NCBI GenBank assembly: GCA_964481145.1
Contig: CAYZTA010000009.1
Location: 1 to 64,000 of the forward strand
DNA length: 64,000 nucleotides
Direction of reading: 5' to 3'
Origin: Sandaracinus sp964481145
GTDB taxonomy: Bacteria; Myxococcota_A; Polyangia; Polyangiales; Sandaracinaceae
Within the stretch, counting starts at the first letter, position 1, and each line of letters opens with the position of its first letter. Under the pieces are notes generated by a model. The model was not told the origin of the DNA and made no database searches. It worked only from the letters and a program-made list of their open reading frames with translations. This document shows, piece by piece, positions 24,405 through 33,432 of the stretch. Position numbers and translations under genes: made by a program.

Positions 24405-25349
24405 ATGTTTTCACGCCGAACCGAACACGAATCGACGAAGAGTGTGCTCGAACTTGCCGCACAGGACCGACGCGAGCGAGGTGCAACGATCCTCGATCTG
24501 ACGTATTCGAATCCGCCCGATGCGCTGACAGCAAGTCGGAATGAAGCGTATTCGCTCTTGTTCACGATGCTTTGTGACCCCGAAGACGAGGTCCTCGTGC
24601 CGGCTCCCGGCTCTCCGTTCCTCGAGCCGCTCGCGTGCATTCGAGATGTCCAACTTTGCTCCTATCCCCTCCATTTCGAAGGGGGATGTTGGAGGCTCGA
24701 TCCCGCACTCGTCTTCGACGCGATCAGTGAGCGCACCCGCGCCATCGTGGTCGGCAATCCACACGAACCAACCGGTGCCTGCCTCGACGCAGAAGGCGCC
24801 GAGGCCATCGACGCGCTGGGCGTTCCGATCATCAGCGATGAGACGTTCGCCCATTGTTTTCCTGATGGACGGGGCGTCAGCATTCTTTCCGCGCAACGCG
24901 AATCGCTCTGCTTCGCGCTCGGTGTGCACGATGCGTCTCTCGCGCGGATTGGAGTCGGTGGCCCAGGAGAAGTCGTCGCCCAAGCAAAGGAGCGACTCGA
25001 GCGCTTGAGCCTCATGTTCCCTGCCGTTTCCGCACCACCTCGGCAATCGTGGACTTCCCGATGCGGGAGCAATTGGGCGCGTCTCCATGAGCTCACCCGA
25101 GACGCGGCGATCGATGTCCCCATCCATTGTGGCGGCACGTGGGCATGTTTGCGCATTCGCGGAGATCGAACGGATCAAGAGCTGGCGCTCTCACTCCTCG
25201 AGAACGAGGGCGTGCTCGTTCATCCAGGTCGAGTGTTTGATTTCCCGTCTCGCCCTGCGTGGCTCGTCGTGAGCCTGCTGACCCCCGAAGTCGCGTTCGA
25301 TGTGGGGATACGCGCGATCGTCCGATTGCAGGCGCTCAGCGCCCATTGA
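24405..25349 (+). CDS. Aminotransferase-like fold-type I protein lacking the PLP lysine
   Basis: A 314-residue relative of class I/II PLP-dependent aminotransferases, which are usually about 390 residues. Recognisable blocks are the N-terminal FSRRTEHE..., ILDLTYSNPP, NEAYSLLFTMLCDPEDEVLVP and IVVGNPHEPTGA (for NPNNPTG). IISDETF follows, with the PLP N1-binding aspartate. Two stretches are missing. About 50 residues are lost between SNPP and TASRNEAYS. At residues 168-185 the expected SLSKxxGLPxLKxGW is replaced by FALGVHDASLARIGVGG, so there is no Schiff-base lysine. The rest (VGGPGEVVAQAKERLE) still follows the family. I infer a catalytically dead or repurposed paralogue rather than a random pseudogene, because the frame is uninterrupted. 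Confidence 0.75.
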   Translation: MFSRRTEHESTKSVLELAAQDRRERGATILDLTYSNPPDALTASRNEAYSLLFTMLCDPEDEVLVPAPGSPFLEPLACIRDVQLCSYPLHFEGGCWRLDPALVFDAISERTRAIVVGNPHEPTGACLDAEGAEAIDALGVPIISDETFAHCFPDGRGVSILSAQRESLCFALGVHDASLARIGVGGPGEVVAQAKERLERLSLMFPAVSAPPRQSWTSRCGSNWARLHELTRDAAIDVPIHCGGTWACLRIRGDRTDQELALSLLENEGVLVHPGRVFDFPSRPAWLVVSLLTPEVAFDVGIRAIVRLQALSAH

Positions 25350-25379
25350 CGTGAACCATTGATCTCGACGAACCTCCAA

Positions 25380-25841
25380 TCACGCATGCCGATCGTCATC
25401 TCGGATTCGCTTTTCACGCCAACGACGGATCCTACGATCGGCCAACCCCGCGCTGCGCAGCTCCGTCCACGACTCACTCGTACAGGCCCATTCGAGGCTG
25501 CGATGCGTCATCTGATCACGAAGCCTTCGGAGATGCTCGTCGATCTCCGGATCCGCCACACACAAGTCGAGCTCCATGCGACGGAGCTCGACTTCACCCG
25601 TGAAGCTTGCCCGCACATAGGCATCGGAGATGACTCGATCCGTTCGCTCGGCGAGCGAAGTCGCGATGGCGGCGTCTTTGTCGGGATCGTGCACGGCTCG
25701 TCCGAGCGGTAGGAGATCTTTGAGCGCGAGGTGCGTCGTGAGATGCGCGCGCAACGGACCAGACAAGACCTCGAACCAATCGAGCCAACGCAAGAGAGGC
25801 GTTTTCTCTTCGAACGGATCTCCCATGGCACGCATCTTCAT
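25380..25841 (-). CDS. Hypothetical protein
   Basis: A 153-residue soluble, mostly helical protein, start MKMRAMGDPFEEKTPLLRWL. The ATG at 25841 is chosen because GGAGGGGG lies five bases before it; upstream ATGs in frame (to 25943) have no such site. It is rich in charged residues and ends in RRIRRWREKRIRDDDRHA. There is no signal peptide and no recognised domain. It is divergent from the FAD/Rieske oxidoreductase and convergent with the aminotransferase-like gene. Confidence 0.6.
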   Translation of the reverse strand: MKMRAMGDPFEEKTPLLRWLDWFEVLSGPLRAHLTTHLALKDLLPLGRAVHDPDKDAAIATSLAERTDRVISDAYVRASFTGEVELRRMELDLCVADPEIDEHLRRLRDQMTHRSLEWACTSESWTELRSAGLADRRIRRWREKRIRDDDRHA

Positions 25842-25978
25842 AGACACCCCCTCCATTTCATTCAAGGGAGCGTGGTGGAACGACACAAATGGCGCGCTTT
25901 GCGTCGGGCCTGTCATAGAAAGGGTGAATCCATTGGGTGGCATGTGCTTGGCTATTCCAGCTCCTCTGGAGCCGCTTC

Positions 25979-27544
25979 ATGAAATCCACCGTGTCATTAT
26001 GGAATCTTGCCCAGCATTCGCGTTACCCCGCGCTCGAATCGGACATCGAGGTCGATACTGTCGTCGTGGGTTCTGGAATCACCGGTTTGACGGCCGCTGT
26101 GCTCCTCGCAGAAGCCGGTCGAGAGGTGATCGTCCTCGAAGCACGCACGCTCGGCAGTGGCGTGAGCAGTCACACCACGGCGCATCTCACGGAAGCCATC
26201 GACGCTCGCTATCAACACATCGAGACCTCGTTCGGTGCCGAAGCCTCGCGCAAAGTCGCTGAGTCCAATCGTGCCGCCATCGACCTCATGGCCCGACTCA
26301 TTGCGCGGTATGACATCGACTGCGATTTCGAGCGCGTTCCGGGATATCTCTATGCCGAGCATATCGATGAAGGAGGCGTCGAGACCCTCGGACGAGAGTT
26401 CGCGGCGTCGGTGCGCGCCGGACTCACCGTGAGCGAAGTATCGAATGTCCCCCTGCCGTTTGGGGATCGAATCGCGCGTTCGGTGCGCTACGAGAACCAG
26501 GCTTGCCTCGACGCAGGCGCGTACATCGAGGGCCTCGCGCGCGCCGCGATCGCAGAAGGAGCTCGGATTTTCGAGCATTCACGGGTCGTTGCGGTCGAAG
26601 ACGGATCGATGCCCATCGTGCATCTCGAATCTGGGATCGAGGTGCGCACCCGTCATGTGTTCTTTGCGACCGACGCGGCCCCCCATCGGTTCTTTCTCCA
26701 AACCAAAGTGCATCCGTATCGTTCGTACGTGCTCGCCTACGAAATCGAGGAGCGCGTTCCTGGTCTCTTCTGGGACACCCACGAGCCCTATCACTATTTG
26801 CGCACAGCGGATGTTTCGGGCTCCTCCTATCTCCTCGTCGGTGGCGCCGATCATCGAACCGGGACCGAGAGTGAGACTGAAAAGCACTACGACGAACTCG
26901 CGAAGTACGTCTTCGAACGCTACGGAATTCGAGGCGCCGCCTTGCGTTGGTCGAGTCAAGTCTATGAGTCTGTCGACGGGCTCCCGTTCATCGGCAAAAG
27001 ACCCACCGGCAAGCACGTCTATTACGCGACGGGGTTTGGAGGCAATGGGATGACGTTCGGCACCCTCGCCGCGAAGATGACGACCGATGCAATCTTAGGA
27101 ATCGAAAACCCGTGGACGGGTCTCTACTCGGCCAGCCGCATCAAGCCGATCGCGTCTGCGCCGACGTTCGTAAAGGAAAACCTCGAAGCGCCGATTCACT
27201 TGATCGAAGACTGGGTGCTTGGAAGCACAGAGGCCGCGAGCGTCGATGCCGTGACTCCGGGAGACGGCAAGATCGTGAGGGTCCATGGGAAACGGCTGGC
27301 TGTGTATCGAGATCCTCGAGGACATCTCCACGCCGTCTCACCGGTATGCACCCACCTTGGGTGTCACGTGCATTTCAACCAAGCAGAGCGGAGTTGGGAC
27401 TGCGCATGTCATGGATCGCGATTCGATGTCGACGGCGCCGTTCTGCACGGGCCGGCAACGCGCGATCTCGCACCGCGAATCATCGATGAAAGCCCCGCGA
27501 TGCAGCGTTTGGAGGCCTCCACGAAAGAAGCGCCGACGACATAG
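25979..27544 (+). CDS. FAD-dependent oxidoreductase with C-terminal Rieske [2Fe-2S] domain
   Basis: A 521-residue cytoplasmic flavoprotein. The N-terminal Rossmann motif VVVGSGITGLTAAVLLAEAG followed by VIVLEA marks a DAO-type (glycine oxidase-like) FAD enzyme, and ATGFGGNGMTFGTLAA closes the FAD domain near residue 365. The last 110 residues are a Rieske domain with CTHLGCH and CACHGSRFDVDG, supplying the two Cys/two His ligands. This fusion (as in Bacillus YhfW-type proteins) is known, but its substrate is not. I start at the ATG at 25979 (MKSTVSLWNLAQ); the frame opens earlier at 25937. Confidence 0.9.
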   Translation: MKSTVSLWNLAQHSRYPALESDIEVDTVVVGSGITGLTAAVLLAEAGREVIVLEARTLGSGVSSHTTAHLTEAIDARYQHIETSFGAEASRKVAESNRAAIDLMARLIARYDIDCDFERVPGYLYAEHIDEGGVETLGREFAASVRAGLTVSEVSNVPLPFGDRIARSVRYENQACLDAGAYIEGLARAAIAEGARIFEHSRVVAVEDGSMPIVHLESGIEVRTRHVFFATDAAPHRFFLQTKVHPYRSYVLAYEIEERVPGLFWDTHEPYHYLRTADVSGSSYLLVGGADHRTGTESETEKHYDELAKYVFERYGIRGAALRWSSQVYESVDGLPFIGKRPTGKHVYYATGFGGNGMTFGTLAAKMTTDAILGIENPWTGLYSASRIKPIASAPTFVKENLEAPIHLIEDWVLGSTEAASVDAVTPGDGKIVRVHGKRLAVYRDPRGHLHAVSPVCTHLGCHVHFNQAERSWDCACHGSRFDVDGAVLHGPATRDLAPRIIDESPAMQRLEASTKEAPTT

Positions 27545-27567
27545 ACGACCCCAACCCCGACTTCAGC

Positions 27568-28170
27568 TCATACGCCGAAGACTTCTTCGGTCGACTCGTT
27601 GCGCATACTCAACATGAAGCGGCTCAGGGCGAGACGCGGTCCGCCGCGATGTTGGATGGCCGTCTCCGGATGCCACCCGAACCACGCCAGTTGATTACAC
27701 ACTTCTTCTACGAGCGGCTCGCGCACGCCGAGCCACTCGGTGCACCATCCCGCAAGGATGTCATCATCGGACGATTCTGCCGTGGCGCGGAGGAGCTTCA
27801 CGAGATCCAGCCCATGTCGCATTCCTAGCAGCGTGGCTCGATAGGCGCGCTCTTCTTCCATCATGGCATCGGCGAACCATGCCCGCGCGAGCGAGAAGAG
27901 TTCGCCGACCTTTCTTCCGGCCGCGATGCGAATTCCGCGGCTGCACGCGATTTCGTGGAGCTCGTCTCGAACTGAGAGCGCGTGCTGCGAGACGCTGCGG
28001 AGTGCTCGTGCCGGGGCGCTGTCCTCGAGCCGAGATGCCTCTCGACGGGGAAGGATCTCCGCCGAGCGTTCACTCTGAATGAGCTCGAGAAAGAGGCTCT
28101 CGAGCATGGTGCGATGAGGGTTGATGCGCCGGCGCTGGATGTCTTCGTATCGTTCACTCCTCGAAATCAT
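27568..28170 (-). CDS. Hypothetical helical protein
   Basis: A 200-residue protein with start MISRSERYEDIQRRRINPHR. The ATG at 28170 follows AAGGAGGGCCG, a strong ribosome binding site. Most of the chain is predicted helical (VSQHALSVRDELHEIA, MRHGLDLVKLLRATAESSDD) and resembles ferritin-like or bundle proteins in texture. No metal-binding motif or named family can be assigned. It converges with the FAD/Rieske gene (23 bp between stops). Confidence 0.65.
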   Translation of the reverse strand: MISRSERYEDIQRRRINPHRTMLESLFLELIQSERSAEILPRREASRLEDSAPARALRSVSQHALSVRDELHEIACSRGIRIAAGRKVGELFSLARAWFADAMMEEERAYRATLLGMRHGLDLVKLLRATAESSDDDILAGWCTEWLGVREPLVEEVCNQLAWFGWHPETAIQHRGGPRLALSRFMLSMRNESTEEVFGV

Positions 28171-28561
28171 CGGCCCTCCTTGACGCGATGCCCGCATCTG
28201 ATCTGCCACGACTCATGCTCAGAACGGATGCGCGAAAAAGCGTCGACTCGGAGCTGCGAGCCCGAACATTCATCGGCCTCTTCGTCAGGCCCATCGCACG
28301 GTGCAGAGTGCGTGCCTTGACGTGGAGATAGATTTCAGAGGGACGATTGGGGTTTTCTTCCCGAGTGAGCCATTCGCGCGCATCTCGGAGTGGGGCACCT
28401 CACCACCTCACCCCGTCTCACTCGGATAAAACTGATATATCTGCATGAGTACATCTGCACGAGGACTCTCCGAGCTCGCCTCTTCATTCGCGGATGAAAT
28501 GCGAATCGCGGACACGTGTGGTTTCACGCATCCGCGATGGCGGCAGTTCACCTCCACTCGA
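28171..28561. other. Non-coding gap
   Basis: About 390 bp between two minus-strand genes. Frames on both strands here are short and look like shadows. It must hold the promoter of the 27568-28170 gene and the 3' end of the BON transcript. Apart from a short C-rich run of CACCTCAC-like direct repeats near 28395-28420, I see nothing notable. Confidence 0.5.
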
Positions 28562-29278
28562 TCACGAGTGTCGAACGTTGCGTCCCATTCCGCGATTCGG
28601 ATCGTAGGCCTCTCCGCTCGCGCCGACACCTTCGGACAAGCGCCTCACTCGGATCTCATTGTGCACGTCCACGACTGCGGGAAGGTCCTCGATCATGCGC
28701 TCGAGCATCCGCTTGTGTTCGCGATGCGCGATGGTCCCCGACAGCGTGACCTCTCCTGATTGCACCTTCACCTCGACATCGCTTGCATCGATCCACCCCT
28801 GACGGGCGATCGCCTCGGAGACGTCTTCACGAATTCGTTCGTCGCTGCGCTTGAATCCCTTGGGGCCTTTCCCGAAATGGGGACCGCGCATGCGCTCTCG
28901 GTCCCCCATGCCGAAGGCATTCTTGATCCCCTCGCCCATGCGATGAAAGAGGCCACCCTCTTCACGATCCACATCGCGGCTCATCCATTCGCGCCGCGCT
29001 CCATAGCCGCGCTCACGACGATCTCGATCACGCCATTCATCGCGCTCCCAAGGGGAGCTCTCGTATTCGCGATCACTCTGAGGATCCCAAAGAGGTTCCC
29101 AACGCGAACGACCGCGCCAATCCTCATCACGATCGCGGATGGGCCGCGCGTGCCACTCCTCGCGCTCCCCCCAATGTCCCCCGCGAAAATCCGGCATAGC
29201 CCGGCGGTGTCGTCCACCCCATTCCTCGCGCTCGTCCATCCGCTCGTCGTTTCCCCCATACCGACGCTCTCTCTGCAT
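28562..29278 (-). CDS. BON-domain protein with long charged disordered leader
   Basis: A 238-residue protein. Residues 1-150 are extremely rich in Arg, Asp, Glu, Trp and Gly (EREEWHARPIRDRDEDWRGR) with no hydrophobic core. Residues ~150-215 form a BON domain (DERIREDVSEAIARQGWIDA, then VEVKVQSGEVTLSGTIAHRE), as in OsmY-type envelope or phospholipid-binding proteins. There is no signal peptide, so it is probably cytoplasmic. GGAGGGAAA precedes the ATG at 29278. It lies 43 bp downstream of the dodecin gene, which has a similar charged leader, suggesting a stress-related pair. Confidence 0.82.
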   Translation of the reverse strand: MQRERRYGGNDERMDEREEWGGRHRRAMPDFRGGHWGEREEWHARPIRDRDEDWRGRSRWEPLWDPQSDREYESSPWERDEWRDRDRRERGYGARREWMSRDVDREEGGLFHRMGEGIKNAFGMGDRERMRGPHFGKGPKGFKRSDERIREDVSEAIARQGWIDASDVEVKVQSGEVTLSGTIAHREHKRMLERMIEDLPAVVDVHNEIRVRRLSEGVGASGEAYDPNRGMGRNVRHS

Positions 29279-29321
29279 TTTCCCTCCTGTCGATCGTTCG
29301 AAGACTCACCCCGCCGCGATG

Positions 29322-29729
29322 TCATGCTTCGTCGCGACTGCGATAACCACGGTGACTGCGCTCGTGTGAACGGATTCCGAACGAGACCTTCGCGACCATG
29401 CGAAACTCGACGATCCGATCGTTCGAGACGATCGCCGTCATGTCTTTGATGTAGATCGACTTGATGTCATCGAGCGTTCTGCTGGCTTCCGAGAGGGCCC
29501 GACGTGCGGCGTCTTCCCAAGAATGCGGCGATTGCGCGACCACCTCGATCACTTTGACGATCGGCGCTTCGTGCATGAGGGAGCGCATGTCATCGTCGCG
29601 CCACATCCGCCCCCGAGGGCTCCCATAGCCACGCTCCATACGGCCTTCGTAATCTTCGTCGCGATGCCGCATTCGCCCTTCCGAGCCACGAAAGCCGACA
29701 TCCTGACCATTCGTTCCCCATTCTCGCAT
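29322..29729 (-). CDS. Dodecin-domain protein with charged N-terminal extension
   Basis: A 135-residue product. The C-terminal ~65 residues match dodecin, the small flavin-binding dodecamer: VKVIEVVAQSPHSWEDAARR, ALSEASRTLDDIKSIYIKDM and VEFRMVAKVSFGI. Dodecins normally have only about 70 residues; here about 55 disordered residues rich in Arg, Gly, Asp and Met come first. The usual flavin-stacking Trp (after GI in GIRW-type dodecins) is replaced by SIYI. I start at the ATG at 29729, preceded by GGGGGAGCAA; the frame opens to 29897. It is probably cotranscribed with the BON gene. Confidence 0.82.
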   Translation of the reverse strand: MREWGTNGQDVGFRGSEGRMRHRDEDYEGRMERGYGSPRGRMWRDDDMRSLMHEAPIVKVIEVVAQSPHSWEDAARRALSEASRTLDDIKSIYIKDMTAIVSNDRIVEFRMVAKVSFGIRSHERSHRGYRSRDEA

Positions 29730-29964
29730 TTGCTCCCCCTTGGTTCCATCCGGATGGATGGGGCCCCGGCTGCAATGGATATGCCCGGTGGTGTGATGCA
29801 CCCCATGAGACACAAGGGAAATCGTGTCCCATGTGATCTGCGGTGCGACTTGCCTCGCTGGGGCAGGGTGTGGCGCGACGAGGCGTCGCGTCCCCATCGT
29901 CGAAAGCCCTGTGCAGGGGCTCGCTAGACGTGCTAACGCGACGTCGGTTGGAGGTTCAACGAAC

Positions 29965-31008
29965 GTGCCGAACGCTTACATCTCGGGAACGGGTGGTTAT
30001 CTACCGCCGCGCGTTGTCACAAATGACGACCTGCGAACCCAATACGGGATCGACACCACACACGAATGGATCCATCAAAGGACCGGAATCGAAGAACGGC
30101 GTTACGCCGACGACGGTGTCGGATCTGCGGACATGGGATACGAGGCGGCGAAGGTCGCCATTGCCCGCGCTGGTCTCACGCCGCGTGACATCGATATGAT
30201 TCTCTTCGCGACGCTGTCGCCGGAGCATCATTTCCCGGGCAGCGGTGTCTTCATGCAGCGGAAATTCGCCGAGCTCTTCGAGGGCGACATGCCCAAATAC
30301 GTGCCGGCCATGGATATCCGTAATCAATGCAGCGGGTTCCTCTATGGGCTCGGGACGGCGTCTTCGATCGTGCAGGCGGGTGCGATGAAGCACGTGCTCG
30401 TCGTGGGGAGCGAAACGCACTCTGCCGCGCTCGATATGACGACCCGCGGACGAACGGTGACATCACTTTTCGGCGATGGCGCAGGGGCGGCTGTCGTGAG
30501 CGCCACCGATGATCCCAAGCGCGGGATTCGCAAGTGGCATCTGGGCGCCGATGGACGATTTGCCGAATCGCTTTGGATGCCGGTTTGGGACATTCGGAAA
30601 AAGCCGTTTACCCCTCTTCCTGAGGGCCGTGATGGTCACGCTCGAATCGAGCCGACCTCGCTCTGGCCGCAGATGGATGGCAAGCAGGTGTTCCGACATG
30701 CCGTCGAGAAGATGTGCATGTCGCTCATGCAGGTCTGCTTCGATCAGCAACTGAGCGCGAGCGACATCGATCTCTTCGTGTTTCACCAAGCCAACATGCG
30801 GATCAATACGTATGTCGCCGATACGTTGGGGATTCCTCAGGAAAAGTTGATCCACAACATTCACAAGTACGGCAACACGACCGCGGCCACGATTCCTCTT
30901 CTGCTTTGGGAGGCCGAAGAGACAGGCCGACTCAAGCCCGGAATGAAGGTCGCGATGGTCGCCTTCGGCTCTGGCTTCACGTGGGGAGCTGCCATCGCCG
31001 ACTGGTGA
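29965..31008 (+). CDS. 3-oxoacyl-ACP synthase III (KAS III) family protein
   Basis: A 347-residue condensing enzyme. The GTG at 29965 (VPNAYISGTGGYLPPRVVTN) follows GGAGG nine bases upstream. The triad is visible: Cys in AMDIRNQCSGFLYGLG, His in LFVFHQANMRI and Asn in IHKYGNTTAATIP. FabH-type enzymes start fatty-acid chains from acyl-CoA and malonyl-ACP; close relatives make other acyl products. No fatty-acid genes are adjacent, so a specialised acyl starter or a second FabH is possible. Confidence 0.88.
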   Translation: MPNAYISGTGGYLPPRVVTNDDLRTQYGIDTTHEWIHQRTGIEERRYADDGVGSADMGYEAAKVAIARAGLTPRDIDMILFATLSPEHHFPGSGVFMQRKFAELFEGDMPKYVPAMDIRNQCSGFLYGLGTASSIVQAGAMKHVLVVGSETHSAALDMTTRGRTVTSLFGDGAGAAVVSATDDPKRGIRKWHLGADGRFAESLWMPVWDIRKKPFTPLPEGRDGHARIEPTSLWPQMDGKQVFRHAVEKMCMSLMQVCFDQQLSASDIDLFVFHQANMRINTYVADTLGIPQEKLIHNIHKYGNTTAATIPLLLWEAEETGRLKPGMKVAMVAFGSGFTWGAAIADW

Positions 31009-31039
31009 GGGGCTGGGTATACCCGGGCCTGATCTCAGC

Positions 31040-31705
31040 TCACGAGAGCTCTTGATGTAAAAAGCCCAGCGTACGCGACCAAGCCGCCGCGGCGCTGGGC
31101 GCGTGATGCACCTTGGGGTCCGACTCTCGCATGAACGCGTGTCCAGCATCGTAGAGGTAAAGCTCCATCGAGCCTCCGAGCGCTTTGACTTGTTCGCAAA
31201 AACTCGCAGCGCGTCCTGCATCGACGGACGTGTCGTTTTTCGCGAAGTGCGCTTGGATCGGACATTTGACCTTGGCTGGATCGAAATAGCCGGGGACTGG
31301 AATGCCGTAAAAGGGAACGGCCGCGGAGAGCCCATCCACGCTGGTGGCCGCGGCGAATGTCATGGCGCCGCCCATACAGAACCCCGTGATCCCGATTTTT
31401 CCGGCACATCGAGGATCGCTCTTCAAACGCGCGAGGGCGGCTCGAATGTCTTGCATGGCCGATGCGGTCGAGAGCTTCTGCATGAGGAGCATGGCTTCAT
31501 TCGGATCGGTGGCGCTCTCTCCGTGATAGAGATCGGGGGCGAGGACGAGGAAGCCTTCCTTGGCGAAGCGATCACACATCGCCCGAATCGAATCGTTCAG
31601 TCCCCACCATTCATGGATCACGATCAACCCTGGATGAATATCCTGCCCCGCAGGGGTGGCCAGCTCGGCGTCGACGTCATCTGCGATTCGAATGCGTTCT
31701 GTCAT
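31040..31705 (-). CDS. Dienelactone hydrolase family protein
   Basis: A 221-residue alpha/beta hydrolase. DLH hallmarks are IHEWWGLN (with the Glu that activates the nucleophile), the nucleophile elbow GFCMGG with Cys, Asp in AKNDTSVDA and His in DAGHAF. Such enzymes open lactone rings or hydrolyse small esters. The ATG at 31705 has GGAGAGG upstream; the in-frame extension to 31807 overlaps the divergent methyltransferase gene. It converges with the KAS III gene. Confidence 0.9.
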   Translation of the reverse strand: MTERIRIADDVDAELATPAGQDIHPGLIVIHEWWGLNDSIRAMCDRFAKEGFLVLAPDLYHGESATDPNEAMLLMQKLSTASAMQDIRAALARLKSDPRCAGKIGITGFCMGGAMTFAAATSVDGLSAAVPFYGIPVPGYFDPAKVKCPIQAHFAKNDTSVDAGRAASFCEQVKALGGSMELYLYDAGHAFMRESDPKVHHAPSAAAAWSRTLGFLHQELS

Positions 31706-31788
31706 CGGGTCCTCTCCATCGATCGTATTCATACGCGCAAATGCGTGCGAGTGGATCGACTCTTTCTCCGGACACATGGTTGGAGGCG

Positions 31789-32424
31789 ATGACACTCCGA
31801 GATGCATGGGATCGCACGGTGACGGGCCCTCTGCTCGAACGATCGATGCGAGGTGTCGTGCCGTTGCGCGCCGAACTGCTCATGTCGGCTCATGGACGAA
31901 CGATCGAGATTGGGTTTGGGACTGGCGCCAATCTTCCGTTTTATCCGAGCGCAGTCACGGAGCTCGTCGTGGTGGAGCCCAGCTTGGGGTTGATTGAACG
32001 CGCTCGGGATCGCCTTCGAGCGTGGGGGCGCCCGCACACCGTCCTCACCCACTCGGCGACGAACACGTTGCCGCTCGATGCACATTCGTTCGATACGGTC
32101 GTGATGACGTTCGTGCTCTGCTCCGTGCCCGACGTCCAAGCCGTGCTTGCAGAGGCGGCGCGCTTGCTCAAGCCGAAAGCTCCTCTTCTGCTCGCAGAAC
32201 ACGTCGCGGCACAGAGGCTTCCTTGGAGATGGATGCAGCGCGCCGCGCGTCCCTTCTCGCGAGCCGTGGCTGGCTGCGATCCAACACGTGAGACCGCCTC
32301 CATCATGAGTGCTCTTGGTTGGGATACGCACGGATTGCATTCGCAGAAGCTCGACCTCTTGCCCCCTGTACACACGGGGCTCGTCGGTGTCGCGTATCCT
32401 CCGAACGCGAGTCATCACGTGTAG
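31789..32424 (+). CDS. Class I SAM-dependent methyltransferase
   Basis: A 211-residue methyltransferase. The glycine loop IEIGFGTGANLPFYP (motif I), the acidic VVVEPSLG and MTFVLCSVPD (motif IV region) are clear. HTGLVGVAYP closes the fold. It resembles the ubiquinone-type/UbiE-like small methyltransferases; substrate unknown. The start may be the ATG at 31789 (GGAGG just upstream) or 31741. It is divergent from the dienelactone hydrolase gene, with a shared promoter region of about 80 bp. Confidence 0.82.
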   Translation: MTLRDAWDRTVTGPLLERSMRGVVPLRAELLMSAHGRTIEIGFGTGANLPFYPSAVTELVVVEPSLGLIERARDRLRAWGRPHTVLTHSATNTLPLDAHSFDTVVMTFVLCSVPDVQAVLAEAARLLKPKAPLLLAEHVAAQRLPWRWMQRAARPFSRAVAGCDPTRETASIMSALGWDTHGLHSQKLDLLPPVHTGLVGVAYPPNASHHV

Positions 32425-32513
32425 GCACGCGCACTTCCTTTGAGCACCAATCCTCTCGCGAGGCTCTGAAGATGATGCGCAAGAGGACTCTTCTCGTGTA
32501 GTTTCGAAAGTCC

Positions 32514-33344
32514 ATGCATCGATCCTCATCGTGTTCTGACTCGATCGGTTCTTTGCTGAGTCTCGCCGCGTTGTTGTTCTCGATCTCGTTATGCGCTTCC
32601 ACTGCGGAAGCCCAAGCCGTCGATCGCATTGGGCGCGTCGTGTTGGCGGAGCGCATCCCCGAGCGTTGGCTCTCGAGTGATGCGGATCGTTTTCCGCTGC
32701 AGCCTGCGCGGCAGCGCATGCGGATGCCTCGTCAGTGTCGTACCCGCGGCGGCTATCGTTTGCATTGCCAGGGCGAGCGTCTCGTGCCGACGCCCATGGG
32801 GCCCGCGGCTGCGCTCGCGCGACATCTGGGCCTCGGTCTTCGCGCCACGGCGATGGCGATCATGCATCAAAGACCACTCGAGGAGTGGCTGATGGCCGTT
32901 CGTGATCTCGACTCCGCAGAGCGACTGACATTCCCCGTTCCCACGGGGCATGCGGGGCGTGGATTCGGATACACGCGCGATCCTGGCCTCATGCATCGAC
33001 GTCACGACGGGATCGACATCGGCGCAGCAGAAGGCGATGCGATCGTCGCCGCGCGCGGTGGGCTCGTCGTGTATAGCGACAACGGCATCACGGGCATGGG
33101 CAACGTGGTCATCGTGCTCCATCGAGACGGAGCGTCCACGCTCTACGCGCATTGCCGCGCCAACCATGTGTTCGCGGGTCAGTACGTCGCACGTGGAGAG
33201 ATCATCGCCGAGGTTGGAAAGACAGGTTTCGCGAACGCGCCTCATTTGCATTTCGAATGGCGTGAACGAGGATGGTTGCGCGATCCTGGACGTCATTTCA
33301 TTCCACGTACGGCCGATCCGGCGCTCGGTCCCCGCGATACGTGA
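32514..33344 (+). CDS. Secreted M23 family metallopeptidase
   Basis: A 276-residue LytM-type protein with an N-terminal signal sequence (LLSLAALLFSISLCASTAEA, then AQA). The C-terminal peptidase domain has HRRHDGIDIGA (HxxxD zinc ligands), LYAHC and HLHFEW, as in lysostaphin-type endopeptidases that cut peptidoglycan cross-bridges. The middle segment (residues 60-130) is basic and unassigned. With the ligands intact an active enzyme is expected. It is followed 88 bp later by the rhodanese lipoprotein. Confidence 0.88.
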   Translation: MHRSSSCSDSIGSLLSLAALLFSISLCASTAEAQAVDRIGRVVLAERIPERWLSSDADRFPLQPARQRMRMPRQCRTRGGYRLHCQGERLVPTPMGPAAALARHLGLGLRATAMAIMHQRPLEEWLMAVRDLDSAERLTFPVPTGHAGRGFGYTRDPGLMHRRHDGIDIGAAEGDAIVAARGGLVVYSDNGITGMGNVVIVLHRDGASTLYAHCRANHVFAGQYVARGEIIAEVGKTGFANAPHLHFEWRERGWLRDPGRHFIPRTADPALGPRDT

Positions 33345-33432
33345 ATCGAGGTCCCTTGTTTTTGGCTTGCGACTCGCGCGTCAGAGCGCATTCTGGCGCG
33401 CTATCGCAACCTATCTCGGGAGAAAGATTCAA

